Source: an uncultured Opitutaceae bacterium
GTDB taxonomy: Bacteria; Verrucomicrobiota; Verrucomicrobiae; Opitutales; Opitutaceae
Direction: 5' to 3'
DNA length: 11,198 nucleotides
Assembly (NCBI GenBank): GCA_946482625.1
Contig: CAMLSH010000075.1
Span: 1 to 11,198, forward strand
Both the position numbers and the translations under genes were made by a program. Shown in pieces: positions 7,001 to 11,198 of this stretch (position 1 is the stretch's first letter; each line of letters opens with the position of its first letter). Under the pieces are notes generated by a model. The model had not been told where the DNA came from. It searched no databases and saw only the letters and a list, made by a program, of their open reading frames with translations.

Positions 7001-10000
7001 GGGCGGTGGGGGTGCTGAAGTTGATCGTATCGACGGGCGTCGCGGGATTGGCGGCGTCGTAGATCTTGATCGAGCCGTTGAGTCCGGCGGAGACCGCCTG
7101 GTTGAACGTGATCGTGAGCGGCGCGTCGGGGAAGATCGCGCCGGCGGCGTTGACCGGTGTCATGCTCGAAACCGCGAGCGTGGGCGAAAGGACGTTCACT
7201 GAAGCCGTGGCACTCGTGACGCTGCCGGCGGCGTTGGTCACGGTGACGGTGTAGTTGCCGGTGTCGGCTCCACTGACCGTTGGTAGCGCAAGGCTGGCGC
7301 CCGTCGCGCCCGCGATGGAGACGCCGTTTTTCTTCCATTGATAAGTCGGTGCGGGCGAAGCTGTGGCGACGACAGTCAAAGTGACGGACGCACCCGGCGC
7401 TGGCGTGACGCTGGCAGGCTGCGTCGTGATGAGCGGCGACTGATTCACGGTGAACGTGGCGGCGTCGCTCGTGAGTGTGCCTTGGCTGTTGGTCAGGCGG
7501 ACGACGTAGAGACCGTTGTCGTCGATCAAGGCGCTGGCAAAGGTGAGGCTGGCGGTATTCGCGCCGCTGATATCGGCGTAGGTCGCACCGGCGTCGGTGC
7601 TCTTGCGCCACTGGTAGACGAGCGGCGCGGTGCCGCTGGCGGTGACGCTGAAGGTCGCGGAGGCACCTGCGGTGACGGTCTTGCTGACCGGTTGCGTGGC
7701 GATCACCGGAGCGAAAGGCGTGGAGGAAACGGTGACGGTGATCTGCGCGCTCGCGGTGGAACCGGCGGCGTTGGTGGCGACGAGTTGATAGATCCCGGCG
7801 TCGGCCGACTGGACGTTGGTGAGCGTGAGTGCGGCGGTGGCGGCCGAGGCGTTGGAGCCGGAGCTGATGTTGGCGAACGATGTGCCGCCATCGGTGCTGA
7901 CCTGCCATTGATAGGACGTGGGGCTGCCGGCCGCGACGGCGGTGAAGGTCACGTTTTCGCCGGTGGTGACTATCATCGCGGAGGGCGGTTGCGTGGTGAA
8001 ATACGGCGGCGGTGTGAGGCCGGTGAAGTTGCTCAACTGGAGCGTCACGTCGCTGCCCGTGGAGTTTTGGAACTGATAACCGAATTGGTTGAACGTGATC
8101 GAGGCGCTCGCGACGGAGAGCCCGGACGATGCGCTGCTGTACACGCGACGGTTGATCACCGTGCCGTTGGTCGCGTTATCGACAAACGAACCACCGCTGG
8201 TGCCGAGCGTGCTGGCGGATGTGCCGAGTTGCACCGCGCCGCTGGCGAGCGCGGAGGGGCGCACGGTCATGTCAACGAGCACATTGTCGGCGATGGTGCC
8301 GAGCGCGCCGCCGGTGCCGGTGCCCATGCCGTAAGGAGAGTTGATATCGAGCGCCATCAAGCCGACCGGGCAGAACGGCACGGCGCCTGTCACGCTCTGG
8401 GGCTTCATGCTCACCGCGCCGGTGCTCTGGTAGAGTTCGATCCAGAGACCTTTGTCGTCGGTGAAATTACCTGTCGCCGACGGAAGGGTGCCGCCGTCGT
8501 TGAAGAGGCCGAAGCCGGTGTAGGCGAACTGAACCGAGCCATTGATGCCGTAGCCGCCGGACGACTTCATCGAGAAGGTGACGGGCAGGTTGTTCGAGCC
8601 GGAGGCAGGTTTCGCCAGCACGAGCGGCGCGAAGCTGCCCGTGACGAGCGTCTGCGTGCTGTTGGCGGGAACCGTGAAGGTGTAGGTGTTGGTCGCGGGA
8701 TCGAAAACCGCGGCGTCGGCGCTGATCCGCGCGCCAGTGGTGGCGTTGTAGGACTGCCAGGCGAGCGCACCCGCCGGAGCGACGGCGAGACGGGCGGTGC
8801 TACTGGGCGTGGTGCCGCCCGCGTTGGTGACCGAGACCGTGTAGTTGCCGGAGTCGGACGGGACGGGACTGGCGAGTACGAGACTCGCGCCGGTCGCACC
8901 GCCGATGTCCACGCCGTCTTTCTTCCACTGGTAGGTGAACGGCCCGGTGCCGGTCGCGGCTACGGTGAGCGTGACGCCCGAGCCGGCGACGACATTGCGG
9001 CTCACCGGCTGGGTCGTGATTGTTGGGGCGCTGCCTGAGCCGGCGTTGACCGTGAGGACAGCGGCGTCGCTGGTGGCGCTGTTGACGGAGTTGGTGACTA
9101 CAACGGTGTAGCTGCCGGAATCGCCGGTGACCGTGCTCGCAATCGTGTAGGTCGCGCCGGTCGCGCCGCCGATGTCCACGCCGTCTTTCTTCCATTGGTA
9201 GGTGAGTGGCGCGGTGCCGGTGGCGACGACGCTGAAGCTGGCGCCCGCTCCGGCGGTCACGGTCTGGCCCGCCGGATGCGTGGTGATCGCGGGGGCGACG
9301 GCCGGTGTGTTGACCGTGAGCACGGCGGCAGAGCTGGTGACCTCGCCGCCTGAGTTGGTAACCTTGACGGTGTAGCTGCCCGCGTCGGAGGTCTGCACAT
9401 TGGTCAGCGCGAGCGTATCCGAAGTAGCACTGCCGATAGCGACGGCGTCTTTGTACCACTGATAAGTCAGGCCCGATCCCGAGGCGACGACGTTGAAGGA
9501 GGCGTTGGCGCCGACATTCACCGACTGGCTCGCGGGCTGGGTGGTGATTGATGGACCCGCGGGGGCGGAAGTCGCGGTGACGACTTTGACGTTGGTGAAG
9601 ACGACCGCCGAGGCAAGGTTGCTGCCGCCATAACGGAAGCCAAACCAGTCGAAGGCGTAGCTGGAAGTGGCCGCGCCATTGTCCGTGCCGGTGTAGGTGT
9701 ACGTGGAGGGAAGAGCTCCGCCGGTGATGGAGAGGGTGACGATATTCACCGTGGCGCTCTGGCGTTCGACCTTCAGGTTCAGGGTGTAGGGCACGCCGGT
9801 GACGAGTGCGACGCGCTCAGTCGAACCGGCGGTGAGGCTCGAGAGCACGGGAAAATCGTTGGTCGAGTTAAAGAGATTGGTGGTGGTTAGGGTGTCCCGG
9901 CGTCCGAGCCAGGTGAATGGGCCGACAGCGGCATTCGCGTCGATCGCGAGCTGGCCCAAGTATCCAAGATCATCTGTGTGGACCGCGTCGCTGTGCCCAC

Positions 10001-10388
10001 TGGCTTTATCGACGAGCAACCGGGTCGTCTTCGAGTCGAACAGCCCGAAACGCACCGTACCGCCTGACGCTGTGGGAGTGGTCAGGGAGAAAGTCACACT
10101 CGCCGTGATGCTGTCGCCCACTTGCAGGCTCACCGGGGTCGTTTCGGTGAAATGAAACCAGTGCGCCTCCGCGCTAGTCTGCGTCTGGCCATAGGTCACC
10201 GAGCCAGTGGCATCGGTTCGCGTGGTGCCCGAACGGGCCTTGAATATCTGCACCGAGCCGGTTGCCAGGTTTTGATTCACGCTGCTGCCATCGGCGAACG
10301 AGTCGTCGAGGATCGTCGCGGCTGGTGAGAGATGCGTGAACACGAGCGCGGCGAAGCAGGCCGCTAACAAACGACGAAACGAGATCAT
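4014..10388 (-). CDS. Giant secreted bifunctional pectinase: pectin methylesterase (CE8) + PL1 pectate-lyase-like domain with nine Ig-like modules
   Basis: The product has 2124 residues. Order: signal peptide 1-24; beta-rich module A 25-275; Ig1-3 (279-360, 366-448, 455-537); beta-rich module B 540-792; Ig4-6 (794-888, 893-982, 984-1067); Big_5/SbsA-like domain 1068-1210; CE8 methylesterase 1216-1528; Ig7-8 (1530-1613, 1615-1698); PL1-like beta-helix 1700-1985; Ig9 1992-2079; tail 2089-2124 (GGGAPSLWF, hydrophobic segment, basic end). The Ig modules share ITTQP, YQWKK(D/N)G, AGxYTVxVTN and a final LTVN strand. CE8 should remove methyl esters so that lyases can cut the resulting polygalacturonate. 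The frame is open to 10442, but the ATG at 10386-10388 is followed at once by the signal peptide (MISFRRLLAACFAALVF), so it is preferred. No Shine-Dalgarno is seen. A TATAAT lies about 108 bases upstream. The PL9 gene follows. The PL1 domain lacks the usual catalytic arginine; the CE8 domain keeps its key residues. Confidence 0.92.
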   Translation of the reverse strand: MISFRRLLAACFAALVFTHLSPAATILDDSFADGSSVNQNLATGSVQIFKARSGTTRTDATGSVTYGQTQTSAEAHWFHFTETTPVSLQVGDSITASVTFSLTTPTASGGTVRFGLFDSKTTRLLVDKASGHSDAVHTDDLGYLGQLAIDANAAVGPFTWLGRRDTLTTTNLFNSTNDFPVLSSLTAGSTERVALVTGVPYTLNLKVERQSATVNIVTLSITGGALPSTYTYTGTDNGAATSSYAFDWFGFRYGGSNLASAVVFTNVKVVTATSAPAGPSITTQPASQSVNVGANASFNVVASGSGLTYQWYKDAVAIGSATSDTLALTNVQTSDAGSYTVKVTNSGGEVTSSAAVLTVNTPAVAPAITTHPAGQTVTAGAGASFSVVATGTAPLTYQWKKDGVDIGGATGATYTIASTVTGDSGSYTVVVTNSVNSATSDAAVLTVNAGSGSAPTITTQPVSRNVVAGSGVTLTVAATGTGPFTYQWKKDGVDIGGATGASLVLASPVPSDSGNYTVSVTNAGGTTPSSTARLAVAPAGALAWQSYNATTGARISADAAVFDPATNTYTFTVPANSTQTLVTGSFAPLVLAKPASGSNNLPVTFSMKSSGGYGINGSVQFAYTGFGLFNDGGTLPSATGNFTDDKGLWIELYQSTGAVSMKPQSVTGAVPFCPVGLMALDINSPYGMGTGTGGALGTIADNVLVDMTVRPSALASGAVQLGTSASTLGTSGGSFVDNATNGTVINRRVYSSASSGLSVASASITFNQFGYQFQNSTGSDVTLQLSNFTGLTPPPYFTTQPPSAMIVTTGENVTFTAVAAGSPTSYQWQVSTDGGTSFANISSGSNASAATAALTLTNVQSADAGIYQLVATNAAGSTASAQITVTVSSTPFAPVIATQPVSKTVTAGASATFSVTASGTAPLVYQWRKSTDAGATYADISGANTASLTFASALIDDNGLYVVRLTNSQGTLTSDAATFTVNQSPLITTQPASVTPAPGASVTLTVVATASPAPTYQWKKNGVSIAGATGASLALPTVSGADTGNYTVTVTNAAGSVTSATASVNVLSPTLAVSSMTPVNAAGAIFPDAPLTITFNQAVSAGLNGSIKIYDAANPATPVDTINFSTPTARTASAALLALPIQTKTIGTLAGFSYYPVTISGSTATIYPRNLSLTYGKTYYVTVDAGVFTDANGLAFSGITNTTTWSFTTKAAPATATTYTVATDGSGDFASVQAALDFIPANNTTPTTIFIKSGTYYEIVYWVSKNQLTIKGESRTGTIVGYPNNNTLNPQGTNGRAAFEGRSSTGTVLTNLTIKNFTPIGGTQAEAVYFNNAANAQTIITGVNLSSFQDTLNVNGPTYISNTYIEGDTDFMWGGGPVFFENCELKMLTSGTFYTQVRNPATNHGFVYLNCLFSAGSNVTGAYLGRLNQNAPAHTEMVLLNCVIADNLLTPAAWDANTITDRSNTLCVEYNSRKQSDGTPVDVSGRISWSYQWTQPTNAVEIANYSNAYWVLNTQKNGTANATTWTPALAPEIIAQPVGVSGSPGQPASFTVTATGAPAPTYQWKKEGIDIAGATSATYAITSPVIGDAGSYTVVVTNATGSVTSSAASLVLGSLPAITTQPAAASVNVGGSATFSVVASGTGPLTYQWQKNSVDISGATSTSYAISPVQTIDGASYRVVVTNALGSVTSDAVTLTVGTVFTAPVPDGYAASVTGGGTAGVAVNATTAADFRTFAEDATARTITVTGTLDLGATKVAVKSNKTIQGIDGNATLIGNLELASGVSNVVIRGLNITNPNVGADGISLVGATNVYITHCTLFNCADGLIDITGGADNVTVSWCEFYYTAAQTAHRHAMTIGAATGETKALRVSLHHNWFADLADQSLPVTTWGRVHMYNNFLNSTGNTSATNVLANAQLLSERNQYTALASPLTKSGGGLIRANNNTYTTTTGTAADVGTDTVFTPTYSYEMLVTDDVSALVQAGAGNTAGAASASLAQASATITASGTTITTGNAFTLTAAFTGFTGTSYQWRLNNAPITGANAATYTVASAQTAHAGVYTVLIQKTSGGVVSAPVTITVEAPPAAPAVLEKKGGGAPSLWFMTALSLLVLGRCFKRRSRDAISAD
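4017..4124 (-). other. C-terminal tripartite sorting or anchoring tail (residues 2089-2124)
   Basis: After Ig9 and a Pro/Ala linker the protein ends with EKKGGGAPSLWF, a hydrophobic stretch (MTALSLLVLG) and RCFKRRSRD. A short Gly-containing motif, a membrane-spanning segment and a basic end are the layout of CTERM-type signals (PEP-CTERM, GlyGly-CTERM, Myxo-CTERM), which are processed by dedicated membrane enzymes. The motif here is GGGAPSxWF, not PEP, so it may belong to a separate class. The PL9 enzyme lacks it. Anchoring or processing is inferred. Confidence 0.6.
4434..5291 (-). other. PL1 pectate-lyase-like domain with substituted catalytic arginines (residues 1700-1985)
   Basis: Typical PL1 landmarks are present: DGYAASVTGGGTAG (1707-1720), SNKTIQGIDGNATLIG (1760-1775), NVVIRGLNITNP (1785-1796), DGISLVGATNVYITH (1801-1815), CADGLIDITGGADNVTVSW (1821-1839), LHHNWFADL (1871-1879) and GRVHMYNN (1890-1897). 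Compared with PelC as recalled, Ca ligands D131, E166 and D170 correspond to D1801, D1823 and D1827, but D129 corresponds to G1799. Where most members have (Q/A)R-x-P-x-x-R before G-x-VH, this domain reads QSLPVTTWGRVH: S1883 replaces R218 and T1888 replaces R223. H1853 sits at the K190 position. Fold assignment is firm; lyase activity is doubtful. Confidence 0.82.
5805..6743 (-). other. CE8 pectin methylesterase domain (residues 1216-1528)
   Basis: The five family motifs can be read in order: SGTYYE (1253-1258), QAEAVYF (1324-1330), FQDTL (1348-1352), EGDTDFMWG (1366-1374) and YLGR (1423-1426). The expected catalytic pair is D1350 and D1370, with Q1324 and Q1349 for the anion hole and R1426 beside the nucleophile. 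The domain opens with the common VATDGSGDFASVQAALDFIP. The last motif reads LGRLN rather than LGRPW, so the substrate-stacking Trp is replaced by N1428; this may change affinity or preference for methylation pattern. Activity as a methylesterase is likely. Confidence 0.85.
6759..7187 (-). other. Big_5/SbsA-N-like domain preceding the methylesterase (residues 1068-1210)
   Basis: The sequence runs LAVSSMTPVNAAG, then PDAPLTITFNQAVSAGLNGSI, LSLTYGKTYYVTVDAGVFTD and finally TTTWSFTTK. That order (Pro-x-Asn/Asp-Gly-like opening, ITFN/S, xYxVTVDxGxFxDxxG, FTT end) is the pattern of bacterial Ig-like Big_5 domains related to S-layer SbsA. It probably acts as a spacer or glycan-contacting module for the adjacent CE8 domain. 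Confidence 0.6.
8013..8771 (-). other. Beta-rich module B of the giant pectinase (residues 540-792), unassigned
   Basis: This region sits between Ig3 and Ig4. It begins ALAWQSYNATTGARI and includes GGYGINGSVQFAYTGFGLFND, FTDDKGLWIELYQSTG and ITFNQFGYQFQNSTG. Its strand-rich, aromatic-rich composition differs from the Ig modules and resembles module A in general character. It contains one of the protein's few Cys (C673). It could be a second glycan-binding domain. No family is recognised. Confidence 0.45.
8886..9205 (-). repeat. Near-identical 53-bp direct repeats in the Ig2 and Ig3 coding segments
   Basis: Positions 8886-8938 and 9153-9205 match at 51 of 53 bases, 267 bases (89 codons) apart, which is one Ig period. 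They encode the shared YQWKKDGVDIGGATGA core of Ig3 and Ig2. The synonymous identity points to recent duplication or gene conversion between neighbouring modules; other Ig modules (such as Ig6 and Ig7) are much less similar at the DNA level. Confidence 0.8.
9564..10316 (-). other. N-terminal beta-rich module A of the giant pectinase (residues 25-275), possible carbohydrate-binding domain
   Basis: This follows the signal peptide and begins TILDDSFADGSSVNQNL. It contains strands typical of LamG or jelly-roll folds (VGDSITASVTFSL, GTVRFGLFDS, GVPYTLNLKVERQ, YAFDWFGFRYGG) and ends with VVFTNVKVVT before Ig1. Concanavalin-like folds often use this pattern to bind glycans. I cannot assign a CBM family by eye; binding is inference from its place in a polysaccharidase. 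Confidence 0.5.
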
Positions 10389-10393
10389 GGGGC

Positions 10394-10484
10394 AGGGGGA
10401 ACCGGCGGGAAGCGCACCGGCAGGATGTTGGGGTCGTCGCACACGGCACCCAGCCGGATGGCTGGAGTGAAGGGGGAACCGGCG
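10394..10484 (-). repeat. Paired 14-base direct repeats in the leader of the giant pectinase gene
   Basis: AGGGGGAACCGGCG occurs at 10394-10407 and again at 10471-10484, 77 bases apart and on the same strand. On the mRNA it reads CGCCGGTTCCCCCT. One copy ends 5 bases before the start codon and the other lies just after the expected transcription start. They could be sites for a regulator or an RNA-level feature, or result from a local duplication. Confidence 0.6.
10450..10465 (-). other. Small stem-loop in the 5' leader of the giant pectinase gene
   Basis: CCAGCC (10450-10455) and GGCTGG (10460-10465) form a 6-bp stem with a four-base loop. It lies between the two 14-base direct repeats. It is short and could be chance, but it is the clearest hairpin in the leader. 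Confidence 0.4.
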
Positions 10485-10495
10485 AGGACCCGCTC

Positions 10496-10501
10496 ATTAT
10501 A
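10496..10501 (-). promoter_or_regulatory. Probable -10 box (TATAAT) for the giant pectinase gene
   Basis: On the minus strand the sequence reads CCGGTTATAATGAGCG, a perfect sigma-70 -10 hexamer in otherwise GC-rich DNA. It would place the transcription start near 10489 and give a leader of about 100 bases before the ATG at 10388. No good -35 lies 16-18 bases upstream (AAGACG at 17), so an activator may be needed. Confidence 0.6.
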
Positions 10502-10525
10502 ACCGGCAGCCCCCCGCACGTCTTG

Positions 10526-10541
10526 TCATCAATTCTGATGA
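10526..10541. promoter_or_regulatory. Palindrome TCATCAattcTGATGA upstream of the -10 box, candidate operator
   Basis: This perfect 6-bp inverted repeat with a four-base centre lies about 25-45 bases upstream of the -10 hexamer, overlapping or just upstream of where a -35 would be. A dimeric activator or repressor could bind here, which fits the weak -35. It is one short palindrome seen once, so the call is tentative. Confidence 0.4.
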
Positions 10542-10919
10542 TGGTCGTCCTGAAAACGTCCTGCCGCTTTTTCCCGCTCCGCCCGGCTGACTATGCCCCC
10601 AGTCAACGATTGGGACCCGGTGCCGAGCACGCCTCCCGAGTGCACGTTGCGATCATGGCATATCTTCGGCGGTCTGCGCTCCGACGAGATCACTCGACAC
10701 CCGCGCCGCAGAGAACGCGATCAGCCCAAACAAGCTCGGCGCGAAGAACGCGCTCTCCACCAGTCCCTCAGATGCGGGCTATCGTCCTACGACAATCTGC
10801 CCGCTGGCCGTCTCGAGTCCGCGCGGCGCAGTTGATCGCCACGCGATTTCCGAACGAGGTGATCAACAGCCGCCGCGTATGATGCGCCGACGACGATCCT
10901 AGCGCCGCCAGTCTAGCGC
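10542..10919. other. Intergenic stretch without a convincing gene; possible eroded coding remnant
   Basis: The plus-strand frames here are Arg/Ser/Pro-rich and look like chance. On the minus strand a frame at 10653-10823 reads RGLETASGQIVVGR, then a TAG, then a longer piece containing ESAFFAPSLFGLIAFSAARV before a TGA at 10653-10655. That composition is protein-like, so it may be the remains of an inactivated gene. I cannot name a family. No promoter, repeat or RNA gene is evident in the rest. Confidence 0.3.
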
Positions 10920-10952
10920 AAAAAACCCGCGTGGCCATGATAGCCACGCGGG
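10920..10952 (-). terminator. Rho-independent terminator downstream of the TonB receptor gene
   Basis: On the minus strand CCCGCGTGGC (10952-10943), a seven-base loop (10942-10936) and GCCACGCGGG (10935-10926) form a perfect 10-bp stem followed by six U (10925-10920). It faces transcription coming from the TonB-dependent receptor gene, whose stop is about 145 bases away, and insulates the pectinase promoter region. Confidence 0.88.
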
Positions 10953-10999
10953 GAGATTATCTGACGGAAACTCAACTAACGTCTCCTCGCCGATCCGAT

Positions 11000-11023
11000 C
11001 GCCGGAAATGCTTACGCCCGGCG
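11000..11023 (-). other. Hairpin between the two terminator-like elements
   Basis: CGCCGG (11000-11005) pairs with CCGGCG (11018-11023) around a 12-base loop, with further GAT/ATC pairing outside if a bulge is allowed. No ORF of useful length occupies 10953-11096 on either strand. With the flanking hairpins this gives three stem-loops in a row downstream of the receptor gene. Confidence 0.4.
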
Positions 11024-11052
11024 CATCGAAGTCGTCCAGAGCTGGATCGAGG

Positions 11053-11078
11053 GCCGGGCATCGGCGACGATGCCCGGC
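11053..11078 (-). terminator. Strong GNRA-loop hairpin just after the TonB receptor gene, possible terminator or 3' stabiliser
   Basis: GCCGGGCATCG (11053-11063), a GCGA loop and CGATGCCCGGC (11068-11078) form a perfect 11-bp stem. It starts 18 bases after the receptor stop. On the minus strand the tail is CCTCGATCC with no U-run, so termination there would be inefficient; on the plus strand the tail is TCTTCTTTC, but no plus-strand gene is seen upstream. It may protect the 3' end of the receptor mRNA, with true termination at 10920-10952. Confidence 0.6.
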
Positions 11079-11096
11079 TCTTCTTTCAACAAACGC

Positions 11097-11198
11097 TCAG
11101 AACTTGAACGTGTTTCGCAGCGTCCATGTCGTCTGACTGGGGATGCGCGCCTGAGCGATAGTCCCATCAGGGTTGGCCGCAGTCGGGATCAACCGGCT
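11097..11198 (-). CDS. C-terminal end of a TonB-dependent outer-membrane receptor (partial)
   Basis: The last 33 codons are visible, ending with TGA at 11097-11099. The tail reads ARIPSQTTWTLRNTFKF: alternating residues forming a final beta-strand with a C-terminal Phe, the signal recognised by the BAM machinery for outer-membrane barrels. R-x-x-x-x-TWxLRNTFKF is the typical end of Opitutaceae TonB-dependent receptors, as I know them. Such receptors import oligosaccharides or siderophores using energy from TonB-ExbBD. Its position next to pectinases suggests an oligogalacturonide substrate, but this rests on proximity alone, and a terminator and a separate promoter lie between them. Confidence 0.72.
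   Translation of the reverse strand, partial: SRLIPTAANPDGTIAQARIPSQTTWTLRNTFKF

Noticed and set aside
4623..9038. Long plus-strand open frames (4623-5744, 5913-7202, 7338-9038) opposite the giant pectinase gene
   Set aside because: They are in exact codon-to-anticodon register with the sense gene. Stops there need sense codons TTA, CTA or TCA, which are rare in this GC-rich gene. Their products are Arg/Gly/Asp-rich and show no domain.
4152..9554. Ig-module array considered as a CRISPR-like or satellite repeat
   Set aside because: The period is 83-95 codons, repeats diverge and all are in frame within one coding sequence; they are protein-domain repeats.
10389..10442. Start of the giant gene 18 codons upstream
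   Set aside because: It would add MRRPQHPAGALPAGSPCP before a complete signal peptide; the ATG at 10386-10388 fits secretion better.
10523..10882. Plus-strand frame of 119 codons in the intergenic region
   Set aside because: Arg/Ser/Pro-rich with no domain, no ribosome site and no neighbouring plus-strand signals; likely chance.

Overview
The window comes from a GC-rich bacterium, most likely a verrucomicrobium of the Opitutaceae type. This is inferred from the style of the proteins: a giant secreted polysaccharidase built on many Ig-like modules with a GGGAPSLWF + hydrophobic + Arg/Lys tail, a membrane-anchored helical protein with W...DP..A repeats, and a TonB-receptor C-terminus ending LRNTFKF. 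No marker gene is present, so the taxonomic call is not firm.

Layout. The last 28 codons of a plus-strand gene (1-87) converge on a minus-strand cluster across a strong hairpin terminator (111-144). All other genes lie on the minus strand and are read from high to low coordinates. They are: the end of a TonB-dependent receptor (11097-11198); about 700 bases without a convincing gene, holding hairpins, a terminator (10920-10952) and a probable promoter (TATAAT at 10496-10501); a 2124-residue multidomain pectinase (4014-10388); a compact family 9 pectate lyase (3016-3852) followed by a U-tailed terminator (2899-2927); and a second unit made of a possible 37-codon small ORF (2768-2881), a membrane-anchored helical-repeat protein (1578-2771) and a secreted tandem FKBP-type peptidyl-prolyl isomerase (178-1545).

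How the genes may work together. The giant protein combines a pectin methylesterase (CE8) with a PL1 pectate-lyase-like domain, nine Ig-like spacers, two unassigned beta-sandwich-like modules and a C-terminal anchor-like tail. The PL9 enzyme downstream has a signal peptide but no tail, so it is probably released. A reasonable model is demethylation of pectin at the cell surface, cleavage to oligogalacturonates and uptake through TonB-dependent transport; the transport link is inferred only from proximity. The FKBP/helical-repeat unit looks like envelope protein folding or housekeeping and need not be related.

Main oddity. The PL1 domain keeps the beta-helix framework and most putative calcium ligands, but has Ser and Thr where family members have the catalytic and substrate-binding arginines (PelC R218 and R223). 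It may be a non-catalytic pectin-binding module or may have changed specificity. I see no CRISPR, tRNA, rRNA, transposon or obvious novel defence system.
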